A stretch of DNA of 64,000 nucleotides from Diadophis punctatus similis. Taxonomy: Eukaryota; Chordata; Lepidosauria; Squamata; Dipsadidae. Location of the stretch: assembly GCA_023053685.1 (NCBI GenBank), contig JALIGW010000003.1, positions 137,203,126 through 137,267,125 on the forward strand. Reading direction: 5' to 3'. The position numbers were made by a program, and so were the translations under genes. Every line of letters starts with the position of its first letter. Position 1 is the stretch's first letter. Positions 50,341 through 62,975 of this stretch are shown piece by piece. Below the pieces are notes generated by a model, which saw only the letters and a list, made by a program, of their open reading frames with translations, was not told the origin of the DNA and ran no database searches.

Positions 50341-53300
50341 TGTGTGTGTGAGAGTGAGTGAGAGAGAGAAAGAGAAAGATCGTGAAGGAAACAATTAGAA
50401 TGGTTAATAATTCCACGTACTGCTGTGGAACGTTAAAAGCCAGGGAATGGAGAAGCCTGCGGGAAAAGGGATTCCCCTCAGTGGTGATGGGATAGCACGA
50501 AGGAGAGAGAACAGGCCTTTTCGCGATCACTTTTTCCCGCTTTTCTGCGGATTTGACTCGCTTTTAGAAGGCGGTTCAAGACTGGCATCATTTTTCCCTT
50601 GGCACTTTTTTCTTTTTTGTTTGTTTGTGCAAAAGCCTTTCCTGCACGTGGTATAGGGCAAAAAAAAAAACCCGTGTGCGTTAGTACACACTGATCGCCG
50701 GAATTGGTTTGATTTCATTGGTAGGTGGGGTGGGTTTTTTTAAAAATAAATAAATAAATAAATCCGATTAAGGTAGTTTCTATCAAAAGAAGACGCAGCC
50801 TAGTAATTGTAATCTGCGAAGTAGGTTTTGATTTTCGATTTAATGAAAGCAAACCGATTTTATGCCATTTTTAAGAGATTTTGAGAGCATAAACCACTAA
50901 ATAGGCTTTGCATATCCAGAAACAAATTAAATTCTAATTAAATATCTTGTAAAGTTTATAGAATTCTGAGTTACATTTATTGTGTTAAAATATATGGACA
51001 ACATGACATTTTTTATTCATTGCCTTGACAAATGAATAATGCTGATTTGTAAACTAGAGCTATTTATTGTGGGGGGTGGCCTAATTGAAACATTTAACCT
51101 GATTTAACAAAAATAATTTAGTTGTCCATTTGAATTTATTTGGCAGGCCTGGGCTATCCAATTTCTACTTTGTTTTAAAAAATGTGACTGACATGAGTTA
51201 TGAGTAAATTAAATAATTATGTAAAAGATTAAAAACTATATACAGTACTATGAAGAATTTGGTAAGAGAGCCTTTTTTCCAGGATTCCAATTACATAATT
51301 ACTAGGAGGAACATAATCTCTTCCATTGAAATTATTTGCTTTATTACCATTATTTAATGTATTTAATCATCAGGATCTGACTACTGTGCTACTTTTTAAT
51401 ATATATTTTATCAATGCACACGTGCTCTTCATTATAATTATGTAGATAACGTAATGAACAGTATATTAGTGTATTGGGAGTACCAGAGCTCAACAGTACA
51501 ACTCATGCTTGCATACAAAGCCCTAGATTCAGTTTTCTGATGTTTCTAAGTAGGCCTGGGGAAAAAATCTCACCTAAAGCCTTGGAGCTTGCTAATAATG
51601 ACCTGTCAGAAGTGATGGACTAAATTGACCAGTTGTTTGATTTGATATGAGACAGCTTTCTGTGTTCCTGTCATCATTACAATCCCTGAAATCTTTATTC
51701 TGCATACAACAATTAACAGTGTGTGCCTGTTTCATTATTATGCAGTTTTTTAAATTGATCTGTTTTAGACTAATATTTGGTTTGAAGTGTCTAGGATTTT
51801 TCCCTATGAATTTTAACTTTGAACTGTAATTTCAAATGTTACCTTTATTATTATTTAGATGTTACCTTTATTGGGAAGAAAACAAATTCATGAATACATA
51901 TAGTCCTCAACTTACAGCAGTTCAATTTAGTGACTGTTCAAAGTTACAACAGCACTGAAAAAAGTGACTTATGAAAGTTTTTCACACAATCATTGCACAT
52001 CCCTCATGATCAATTCAAACACTTAGCAACTGACTCATATTTATGAGGGTTACAGTGTCCTGGGGTCATGTGATCACCTTTTGCGACCTTCTGACAAGCA
52101 GAATAAATGTGGAAGCCAGATTCACTTAACACCTTGATACTAATTTATCAACTGCAGTGATTCACTTAACTGCAACAAGAAAGGTTGTAAAATGGGACAA
52201 AACTGACTTTGCAAATGTCTCACTTAGCAACAGAAAATTTGGGCTGAATTGTGGTCATAAGTCGAGGACTACCTGTACATTTTTGTATCTTTCCAGAGGA
52301 AAAAATCCCAGTAAAAACTCAGATTATTTCTTATTTATTTCATACAATTATAACCTGATTTTCAGAATAAAGCATTTTGAAATGCATAGCATATTTTTGA
52401 AATACATAGGAAATGACCATATTGTAAGAAATATTTCTTACATGTTAATTATTGAATATAGATAGCAGGAAAAAAATGTCATGGAGAGTCTGCCACAAAG
52501 GTTACAAATACTGGGTTTCTTTCTATGAGATGTAATTTAGGTCTCTTGAAGATAATAGGACACGTTAGTCAGTTCCAATGGACCCAAAGTCAAATATGCA
52601 CATACAATTTTATAGAGTTTGATGGGTTTGCATCTACTTCATGGGAAGTTTAGATTGCCTTTGATATTGATCCAATGTATTTATTTAAAGCCAGTTGGTT
52701 TTAACTTACTGAAAGTGGTATTTATTTCCTACATGTATATGTAACATTTCCTACATGTATATGTAACATATTTACATATTTACTAAAAATGTAATGAAAA
52801 TGGTCGGCATTCAACAGAGAAGGCCTAGGTGAAGAGAGGCCATCAGTATGTTCCTTACACATCTAAAAATGTTTTTGGGATTTCATTCCAGGATACAAAA
52901 ATCATCTCGGGGAAACCTGCTATCAAGCAACTACAAGATAGTAGCATGCCAACCTTGTTATAGGCAGTAGACTCTTCCTTCTATCCATGAGTGACTGACC
53001 AAGTCTCTAATAGGAAGGGAGATGTGTCAAGTACCCTGATCTGTGGTGGTTGGCAAATTAGTAAAAGATCTTCCTGGTCATGGGAGTCCCTCAGGTATCT
53101 AGTGATACTTCATCATTGACTACCAGAACATCTCTAAACTACATATTTATCCTTTCGGTAGGAATTTCAATCACATTTAAAACAAACTCCCAAAATTCGT
53201 GTCCAGGAATAACCTACACACAGGATCTCATTCTCAGATTCAATCTCAGTTTATTGTGTGCCCAGCTCATTATCCAGAGTCTTGGTTCAGGAGGTGCATC

Positions 53301-56300
53301 ACTTGTGCTATTATTTTGGAGAAAGATAGCTGAGTGTCATCAATAGATTCATTTTTACCTAGCCCTAAAATTCTTGATAACACCCTCCAGTTAATTTTAT
53401 AGTTGTTAAATAGCATTGAGTATAAAATAGTGTCTTGTGGTAGCCCCAGTAAGTCTCTATGGTGCAAAGGCTTAGACACCATTGAGAGACCTTTCTTGGA
53501 AGTAGAAGTCAAGTATATTGTAGCAGGGTGCCACCAACTAACAAATTATCCAGGATTGTTATTAAAATTTGTACAGAGTAAAAAGCCCCCCAAAATAATT
53601 ATATTAATAAAGGCAAAGGAGCATAAGGGTAACGGAACTAGGCAATAATAATTAAATACTCATATGCTACTTGAAAGGACTTGAATCACATTACGCAAAG
53701 GGGTAGATCTTTAAGACCTGAAACACCAGCAGGATGGAGGCCTACTCAAAATCCAAATCTCAGAGGGAACCTCATTCCAGAGGACAAGTGCAGTGACAGA
53801 GAAGGTGTACTTCTAATAGATGGCATTGTTTAGAGAAGAACACAGAGCATATCAACTTTGCTATATCAAATGGCCAGATGGATATTATGGAGATAGGTGG
53901 TTTCTCAAGTTATCAGGCTCTATGTCACATAGACTCTTATAGAAAATAACCTGGAAGCAAGCTTGCAACTCATGCAGCTTAGGAAGTAGGAGTGTTACAC
54001 AGGCAATCCAAGGCATGCCCATCACTGCTTGCATTGCTGCATTCTGGGGTTTTTTCAAGGGCTCTCCTATGTAAAGCATGCTGCAATACAGGTAATCCTT
54101 GACTTACAACCATTTGTTTAGTAACTGTTCAAAGTTACAACAGCACTGAAAAAAGTGACTTAAGACTAGTTTTCACACTTGCAACCATTGCAGCATCCCC
54201 ATAGTCATGTGATCAAAATTTGGGTGCTTAGCAACTGGCATGCATTCCTGACAGTTGCACTTCCTAAGGTCATGTGATCACCATTTGTAACTTAGCTCTG
54301 CCACAATTCATCTACAAGCACAACCAAAATCATCTGTTCTAAATCCTGCCCTAGAAGATAAACTGCTTTCCTCCAGATAATCTGCAAAGAGTGATGGTAT
54401 CAGATGTACCTCATGAATCAATAGGACCACATTCCTTCTCTCTCTCTCCCACAAAAGATCTTCTGTGAGGGTTCCATGGCCGATTCTGGCCATCAACCAA
54501 GCCTAAATCCAGATTATAAAAGATTGAGATAGTGGATGTTTTAAAAAAAATCTACAACTGTACAAACAACATCATCTCAAGCATCTTACCCGAAAAGTGG
54601 TGATTTGTTTCTGGGCAGTAATTGATATAATCATCTGGGTTAAGGGAATGTTTCATAGGAGTGGGTTGGCCATTGTCTCTTTCCCATAAACACCTTATTT
54701 AGGCTATATTTGCACTGATCAGTAAAATACTTATTTCAAAAGGTTTTTCAATTTAATATTTTTATTAGAGATGGTTTTGGGCAGCATATGCATATGATTG
54801 CTTAGTTCCTAAAATTAATGCATCTAAAGCCATAAACAGGAAAAAAATATCTTGAGGACCATCTTCTGAATATGCTTAACTTGAAATGTTCTCCATTTCA
54901 TTCTGTCAATATCTGAGATGCCATTAATGGGGACACAGATGAGAACCTGTAACTCCCTGCCTGTGGAGGCCCACTTTCTCTTTTAATATTTAATATCTTG
55001 CGAAGGTCACTTTGCTTTTAATTTTTGTTAGCTGCTAAATATATATTAACTCTTAACTTAGATAAATTTTTAATTAACAAAATGTACTGTTTAAACAAAA
55101 ACATTTTCATTTGCTACTAAAAGAAATATTAGCTGGGATATCAAGCAGGCTTCCCTTGAGAGATGAGTCAAAGCCAGGTAAACAAGTATCCCACCCATAA
55201 GAAGTCAGGGAAAGAAATATAGAAATATTCTGATGTTTTTAAAAGTTTCATTTAGAGCAGGGGTTACTTAAATGATGAAGTGTGTTTTCTTTTTACATTT
55301 GAACAAAAATGGCTTTGTGTCATGAAACAGTTTTTTATGTGGCGGGCAATATTATTTAAAATCTACAGCATATAACATTACTCAGTATTAATAGCCCATG
55401 GGAAAATGGGAAATATGGTCGGATGAACTAAACAAATTCATAAATTCAGTAGTCTTTACTAAGAAATGCAGCATTCATTTTTCACAATCTGACTATAATG
55501 GCCAGCAAAATATTTCAACATGTTTCTGTTCTAAATCACAGACTTATTCTTGATCATGTGTTGTGTCTTTTTCAAATATAGGCAGATTGCCATGGTTCCA
55601 AGATATTGAGGAGGGCTGTGGGAAATAGGTTTTGAAATTGTGCTGACTAAATGGAATCCCCGAAAGGAATCTCAACTCCTATCACAAACTTGAACCCAAA
55701 AGAGTCCCACGGTTTTTTTTTGTTTAGCATATTAAAAGCAGAAACAAAAATCCATCCTATCTGAAGCAAAAATCCACCCACCCCATACTATTACAGAGAG
55801 GAAGAAAGACAATCCAGAAAAATATCATTGAGTATGAAGTTATCCCGCTATGGGAAATACCATTATTCTTCCCAATTCTTAAGAATGAGGGGAAACAGAT
55901 AGCTTTTTACCATTGTTAAAGAGTAGGAAGACATAACAATATGTATTTAACAGTGTTACCTGGTGCATTGATACCAGTCATGCTACCTCATAGAGTTGTG
56001 AGGTAAAAATAAGAAAAATGAATGCTATATATCAGTGATGGCGAACATATGGCACACGTGCCACAGGTGGCACGCGGAGCCATATCTGCCGGCACGCGAG
56101 CCGTTGCCCTAGCTCAGCTACAGCGCACATGTGCGCCCCAGCCAGCTGATTTTCGGCTTGCATGGAGGCTCTGGGGGGGGGCATTTTAGGCTTCCAGAGG
56201 GCTTCTGGGAGGACAAGGGAGGGCGTTTTTGCCCTCCCCAGGCTCCAGGGAAGCCTCTGGAGCCTGGGGAGGGCGAAAAACGGGCCTACCAGGCCCACCA

Positions 56301-59300
56301 GAAGTTGGGAAACAGGCCGTTTTTGCCCTCCCCAGGCATTGAATTATGGGTGTGGGCACTCGCGCATGCGTGATAGCCCGTGCGCACACGTTTTTGGCAC
56401 CCGAGGGAAAAAAGGTTCGCCATCACTGCTATATATGGTAACTTAAGTTCCCAAAAGAAGGGTCAAATATAAATATAAGAAATAATTATGATGAATTGTT
56501 CTGTACATTGAGTATTTCTGTGTTTGCTGTTGAAAAATCTTTATAGGTATGGCAGGATTTGAAACGTGGATAAAAAATGTAAGACTTCTAAAGATGTTTA
56601 GGAAATAATTTTGGATTTGCTGCCTCAGATTTCTTGGCACTACTAGAAATAGCTGTTATCTAAAGGAACTTTTGTAGTTTAGTTGTCTGAACTATGTAAT
56701 AAAGCTTCCAATTTACAACTGTGTTTTCTTTATTTTCAACAGGGAATTATAAATATTGTGAAGGAATCTATAAAAAACATTGTTCCAACTTGGCTTCAAA
56801 GATATTTTACACAAAATGAAGAGACATCTCCAATTGAGCAAAGAAATCTGGAGGGGGATATAAACTACCATCCTGCCTTTGCAGATGATATCACTGAAAA
56901 TGCTCTTGAGATAGATGGTCGAATCACTCCTGAGCCAACCAGAATTACTTTAGGAGGTGGGTTTGTTTATTTTATTAATCAATTAATAAGGTTAATCAAT
57001 AACATTGCAAATTTTCTCCAAACATTATGAATTATGATAAAGATTTTGCTAATTTTTCAGACTCATATTATGGAATACTTTTTTATATAATTGCTAGCAT
57101 CTTTATACTCTTAACAAATGCCTTCCAAGATGATCAGATTAAATTCAGTGGCCGCTCTAATTTAATTTAATAATCATTACCATAAACTACTTTTTATGGC
57201 CAGCATTTTATTAAGCAACAGAAGAAGATAGTTAGACCGCTTAGGTCCTTTCTTGACTTGTACATTTTTGTATTCATTATTTAATCAAAATAATTATTTG
57301 GCAGATTTTAAGTGTCCATTGTATGTCAAGAAGTGAACAAAGAAATTTGGCCTATATGTCAGTTGACTTGAATTTTAAATAGAAATGTACTCCTATATCA
57401 ATACTTGCCAATAGTATCATTAATTGCCATTATCAGAAGCCTGTACACACAATGTCATCTAATCTTAAAAAATATCTTACTGGAAAATTGAAGTTGCTAG
57501 GTGATAGAAGAAATTAGCTCATCCTCCTTTTACACAAAAAGGTATCTGTATTCCAAACTGAATTGGAAAATTTATTTCTCGTTATTCTACTCTTCCAGTT
57601 AAATAAATGGTTTGAATGTAAATTTTAAAAGCAACAACAATTGTTGAGTTTATCATTGCCTATTTCAACTATTTTTCACTTAATCAGTTGTCGGAACTGG
57701 TGGTCCTTTGCTTCAACATGAAGCATGATGGACCTTCCTATTTCCACTATATCTTTGGATTTTTTAATATACCTTAGGATTACTGGAAAGAGAAAATAGT
57801 ACAAGGAGTCCTCAACAGCAACTAGAACCAGAATTTTTGTTGTTAAGCAATGTGTTCGTAAAATGTAACCACACCACTTAGCAATGGCTTATCCCTGCAG
57901 TCTTCATTGTCATTGCTACCCTGTTTCCCCCAAAATAAGATATCTCCTGATAATAAACCCAATCGAGCTTTTGAGTGCATGGCAATAAGGCCAAGCGCTT
58001 ATTTCAGGGTTCAAAAAAATATAAGACAGGGTCTCATTTTCGGGGAAACACGGTAATTGAATCCCACAGTCATTAGACAAGGCAGCTTTAGTCCAGCTTC
58101 CGACAGCCAAAATGAAATTAGCTCCATTCCTCTCAGCATTCTGCAAGTCCCTCAAGACCTAGATGTTATCTGGTCTTGGGGAACCTGGGAGATTTTTCTG
58201 TGGTAAATATCCCTTCCTGTTTTGTGTGCCTTTTTTATAGTTATTTTTAATTATGACTGACTGTATGTATGTGTTTGTCTTGTCTGTGTGTTTATTATAA
58301 TGATATACTGTAGGATACCCTGAGTCACTTACTTTCATGTGAGATGAGCGGCTATATAAATATGATAAATAAAATTTAAAAATGTTATATAATTTGTATG
58401 GCAATGCTTGTAAGCTGCCTTAAATGCTTATATAAGAGAAAAGGCAGGTATAGAATTACTCATAAATAATATAAAATAAATCTAATCGCTCAATAACTTA
58501 ATTGAACGTACAACCTACTGGGCATTTAGAATAGCGTATATTGTGTATTAGTCTTTTAAAATTATTTAAATTCTATTCTGCAGGGTAGTGTTGAAAAAGA
58601 ACCTTTTTATTCTTTCTTTATATACAACAATAGTTTTGTTATAATAGTATAGTTCCTGGCACAAATATAATAGCTATTCTCATAAAATTTCCTTTCCTCA
58701 ATTTTTGGAGGAAGAAAGGAATGGAAAAATTGAAGTGTAGTATGAAGTAGGCAATGTTTATTATTTAGTATCCTTTATAAATAATTTAAAATTTTCTTGC
58801 GTTTTCCTCCCCCCCCCCACATCACCTTTAAAGAAGATTGGCTACATACAAAATTGCCCTTAATTTTTTTCTACACATACTTGCTACTTCAGATAGTTGT
58901 GTGATTTTCTTTCTTTCTCTTTAGAGCCATCAACAAGTAGATCTAGTCTCAATTTCACAGATATTTTAACACGTCCCTCTCTTCATCGGAGTCATGTTAA
59001 CTGCACCATTTTGGATTCCCCGTCACCATTCTCTCAACCATCCACATCAACTGCATTTCCAGTTAATAATTCTCGACTTTCACTTGGAAAAGAAATGAAA
59101 GATTCTACCTCGCAGCATGAAGACGATAACATCTCAACTACAAGTGGCTTCTCTTCAAGGGCATCTGATAAAGGTAACTAATTTGACCGTAATTTTTAAA
59201 CTAACACTGAAAAATTATCTGGGAGCTATAGTGTTTGGTGTGTGTGTGTATATAAATGCTCTTTGTTTTACCGTATTTTTTGAAGTATAAAAAGCACCAG

Positions 59301-62121
59301 AATATAAGACGCACCTTAATTTTGGGGGGGGGGAATGGGGGGGGGGAATCTGCCTACCAGGTATTCATCTGGTAGCGTCCTTAGTCTGGTCAGCTTCAGC
59401 ACATTATTTTATCCCCTGGTTAGGGCTTAAAAAAACCTTATCCAGTGAGAGTAACAATGAAAGAGCCAGCAAGCAGGTAAGAGCTGAGAAGATTGTTAGC
59501 ACCTCGTTAGGGCTGGAAAAAAAGCTTCAAAAAAGCTACATTCAGAGTATAAGATGCACCCAAATTTTCAGCCTCTTTTAGGGAGGAAAAAGGTGTGTCT
59601 TATATCCGAAAAATATAAGACAGGGTCTTATTTTCGAGGAAACATGGTAATATCTCTGGTTCCAGAAGCATTTTTGAAAATGAAAATAGTGCTAGAGGCT
59701 TTATTTTTACAATGTGCCACACCCTTATGTTTTTTAATGTAATAATTATAATCTAAAAGAAAAAATGAATCAAGAGGGCAAGGTTAAAGTTTTCTCTATA
59801 CTATATTTGTTTTAAAATGCATTATAATAAGATATTGATGCCGTTATATGTATATTTTTAGACATAACCGTTTCAAAAAATGCTTCAGTGCCACCTTTGT
59901 GGTCTGCAGAGAGTGAAAGACCTGTTTCCCTTCCTCAACATTCAGCAAATAGTTCTAAAAAACCTGGATTTAATCTGTCTGCCTTTGGAGCACTCTCTCC
60001 TGTAAGTACTGCATAATAGCTGCTTTAGCCCTATTACTTGTGTTTCCAGCTTCCTAATAAAATCTCTTTCTGTATTTCTAGTCACTTGGTAATGCATCAT
60101 TTCTTAAGGCAAGTCAGCTAGGGAATTCTCCATTTTATCCTGGCAAAACTACATATGGTGGTGCAGCTGCAACAACAAGGCAATCTAAATTACGAATTAC
60201 TCCATATCAGGTAAATAAATGCTGGTGATTTCAGGAAGTCATAAGGCAGTGGTTCCCAACCTTTCTAATGCCGCGACCCCTTAATATAGTTCCTCATGTT
60301 GTGGTGACGCCCAACCATAAAATTATTTTCGTTGCTACTTCATAATTGTAATTTTGCTACTGTTATGAATCGTAATGTAAATATCTAATCTGCAGGATGT
60401 ATTTTCATTGTTACAAATTGAACATAATTAAAGCATAGCGATTAATCACAAAAACAATATGTAATTATGCCAGATCAGAAATTCTCGGACCAGTCTTTGC
60501 AAGAGCACAAGGAATCTTCCACAACGTCTACTTCTGTATTTAGACTTGATAACCAACAAGTGTACAGCAATATTTCTCAATCTCAGCAACTTTTAAGGTG
60601 CCTGGACTTCAACTCCCAGAATTCAAAGCAAAGCTGGCCCCTTAGCTGATGTCGTCAAAGCTCGGCCGCCAGGCATCACAAATGCCTCTCACCGAATGAC
60701 ACCTCTCCCGACCAATCGGAGGGCTCGGGCGAGTTGAGTCGATATGGCCAGGCTTGTGGCAGTGGGGGAGGGGGAGCTGAGGATGCCGGGGCGACCCCTG
60801 GGAAATGGTCATTCGACCCCCAAAGGGGTCCCGACCCCCAGGTTGGGAACCACTGTCATAAGGGTTAGGAAATAATTCCTATGTTTTGTGTACCAATTCT
60901 GCATATTCTTGTCTTAACATGTATTTAAGGAATGTAATTTTTCCTATGACAATTCAGCTTTGGGAGCATGAGATACTATATATTAGTTTTGGATTGTTTT
61001 GGTCATGATTTGGTATTGCATAAACTTCAGGCTCATGTATTCCCATCATTTCCCTCTCTTCTGGGCAAGATTCAAAGCCTTTTCTTTAATGTCAGTAAAA
61101 GTTTTCCAACTTCATTGTTTTTCTACCAATGTTAAACATGTTTCAATTTAAACCTAGTAAAAACAAAAGTGAAAGCTACAAATTGTGGCTTGTTACATAG
61201 CATCTCATAGTGATACTTATTCTACTATACTTCTCAACAATCTTACTGAAAGTGTTATTCTAGGATCAAGCAAGGAGGTTATGGAACATGATCCTATGTC
61301 TCCTCCCCTCCACAGTGAGTCAGCTAAAAGGAAAGAGCTACAGTGGTTGTTGCCTTTTTCTTCCTAAAATATCATGTTACCACATGGTGGCAGAGGAAGA
61401 ATTGTGTGACGTAGAAGGTTACTACTGAACTGCCTATTTTGATGCTTTTCTTTTCAGTGCCAGATCCCTTCCTCCCTTCCCCTCCCATCATTCCATCATG
61501 CAATTGTTCCTGATATTATTTCACTATGCCAAGATGCCAGAAGTTTCTTTTGCCTTATGTTATACCATACTGAACATAATGATTATTCTTTTTCTCAAAG
61601 TTGTAGAGATTCAGGAGACAGTCTGACCATTACTGTGTCTGCTATAATAGGAAAATTAAAAATAAGGATTATGATGTTGATTGTGTTGATTTTTCAGACA
61701 CCAATAAGACGACAAATGAAAGCCAAGCAAGCGAGCGCACAATCCTATGGAGTGACAAGTTCCACTGCAAGGCGCATCTTGCAGTCTCTGGAGAAGTTAT
61801 CAAGTCCATTAGCAGTAAATTACTCTCTTTTTATAACTTATTTTCAGTACCTAACACAATATTATCTATGTATTATCATTGCATTTGATAAATGTGTCTA
61901 TACCTGTAATTTAACAGTGTCATGCTTATTCAACAGGATGCTAAAAGAATTCCCTCTTCAGTTTCTACTTCATTGTCATCTGTAAGTTAATTTTCAAACT
62001 TTTGAAATTTCCTGACAAATTTAGTTTCAAAACCCAAGATTTTTAATTTTTGTGTTTTATGTTTCAGCCTTTGGAAAACAGTATGCTGAATGTTACCAAT
62101 TTCCATTCATCAAGGAAAAGA
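49941..62121 (+). CDS. NUP153: NUP153 nucleoporin, first eight coding exons (partial)
   Basis: Exons: 49941-50045, 56743-56956, 58925-59173, 59862-60001, 60082-60210, 61698-61814, 61937-61981, 62068-62121. Phases agree and give 351 residues; the gene continues beyond the window. The ATG (accaacATGG) sits in a CpG island. The glycine-rich start ([13 protein letters not shown]), the amphipathic stretch in exon 2 ([13 protein letters not shown]), [14 protein letters not shown]-type acidic/Ser repeats, [14 protein letters not shown] and [13 protein letters not shown] are all diagnostic for the NUP153 N-terminus. NUP153 is a nuclear-basket FG nucleoporin. This N-terminal part carries the pore- and lamina-targeting region and the start of the RNA-binding region. 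The zinc fingers and FG repeats would be encoded to the right. Intron 1 is 6.7 kb and intron 5 holds a hAT element. No frame breaks seen. Confidence 0.95.
51897..52275. mobile_element. Family E MITE, copy 6, near full length
   Basis: Ends catatagtcctcaactta and aagtcgaggactacctg, bounded by TA, uninterrupted. NUP153 intron 1. Confidence 0.85.
52276..54085. other. NUP153 intron 1, degenerate repeat-like block
   Basis: 53700-54085 (ctcattccagaggacaagtg, then ctgcattctgggg) reads like an old dispersed squamate repeat, but I cannot name it. No coding potential. Confidence 0.35.
54089..54300. mobile_element. Family E MITE, copy 7, right-truncated
   Basis: Starts at TA with caggtaatccttgactta and follows the interior to gtgatcaccatttg; the right end is missing. 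Confidence 0.7.
54301..56024. other. NUP153 intron 1, nothing recognised
   Basis: AT-rich sequence without inverted ends or coding similarity. Confidence 0.5.
56033..56428. mobile_element. hAT-like MITE, family cagtgatggcgaacc, copy 2
   Basis: 396 bp with ends cagtgatggcgaaca and ggttcgccatcactg. The perfect 8-bp target duplication is ctatatat (56025-56032, 56429-56436). It is inverted relative to 12891-13274. NUP153 intron 1, about 300 bp before exon 2. Confidence 0.92.
57919..58053. mobile_element. Family H MITE, copy 2
   Basis: Ends ccctgtttcccccaaaataa and ggggaaacacgg, bounded by TA. It is an inverted copy of 39178-39312. NUP153 intron 2. Confidence 0.75.
59271..59647. mobile_element. 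Chimeric MITE: family F left end, family H right end
   Basis: The left end ccgtattttttgaagtataa and body follow family F to ccgaaaaata; the sequence then switches to the family H terminus (taagacagggtcttattttc, then gaggaaacatgg), with TA on both sides. NUP153 intron 3. Confidence 0.75.
60247..60855. mobile_element. hAT element, SPIN/Charlie-like, non-autonomous
   Basis: 609 bp with ends cagtggttcccaacctt and aggttgggaaccactg. The perfect 8-bp target duplication is tcataagg (60239-60246, 60856-60863). The interior (gcgaccccttaatatagttc, gttgctacttcataattgta, attcgacccccaaaggggtc) resembles mammalian Charlie/URR1-like and SPIN-type elements. A fragment of another hAT-like repeat (cttcaactcccagaattc) lies near 60605-60625. 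There is no transposase frame. NUP153 intron 5. Confidence 0.85.
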
Positions 62122-62975
62122 GTGAGTTAATTTACAAAATCTTTCCATTATTTGTAAGCAGTGCAGAATTTATTTAATTCTTTGATGTGGAACTGTTATG
62201 TGGAATCTGACACAGATTTATAGGGCTCCAGTAAAAATTAGGAAGGAGAAGAATGTTCTGATTTGGCATGGAAATTCCAGGGAACACTAATGTTTTCCAT
62301 GTGTATCTCTGGACTATACTGATCCAGCCATTCAAATAATGCTCGAGCAGTTTTCTGAAAATATAAAACTCTTTTGATACCAGACCACACTCCAACACCA
62401 TGAATCAGTGACTGTTCTGGAAAATTGGAACAGTCGGAACTCTCAGAAAACTCTAGCATTCCCACAAATACTCTATTCCTCAAACAACATTAGACTGTCT
62501 TCTGTTATGTTCGAAATTTAGGTTTTAGATTAACATGTGTGATATAGTAAATTTCATCTTCTACTTTGTAATTTTTCAGTTTGTTTGCTGCATTGGCCTT
62601 GTATAAACAAATACAATTTTATTTTCAGTTCTGGGTTGTACACTTTTGTGTTGAAACATTAATTCCTTGCTAACTGACAACTGAAAGAGATGTCCGATAA
62701 CTGACACTTTTTTCTTTTTGGCACATGTCAGATAGATTCAGCCACCTGTCATTAAGTGGAAAAAGAAGGAATTGTCTATTCATAGTGTAATAAATTGTTG
62801 GCAGTAGTAATTGTTGGCCAGAACCAGTATGTTAATGGTTTGTTGCCAAAGCTGTCTTCTGTCCATAATTTCTTGTGTAAAACTAAATTGATATAATTTA
62901 TTAATAAAATTGGCTGAAATGGCTACCTCAGATGGCTAAATAACTCTCTGTATGCATCATATTCAAATTTAATCA
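62122..62975. other. NUP153 intron 8, nothing recognised
   Basis: AT-rich sequence between exon 8 and the CR1 element. Confidence 0.5.
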
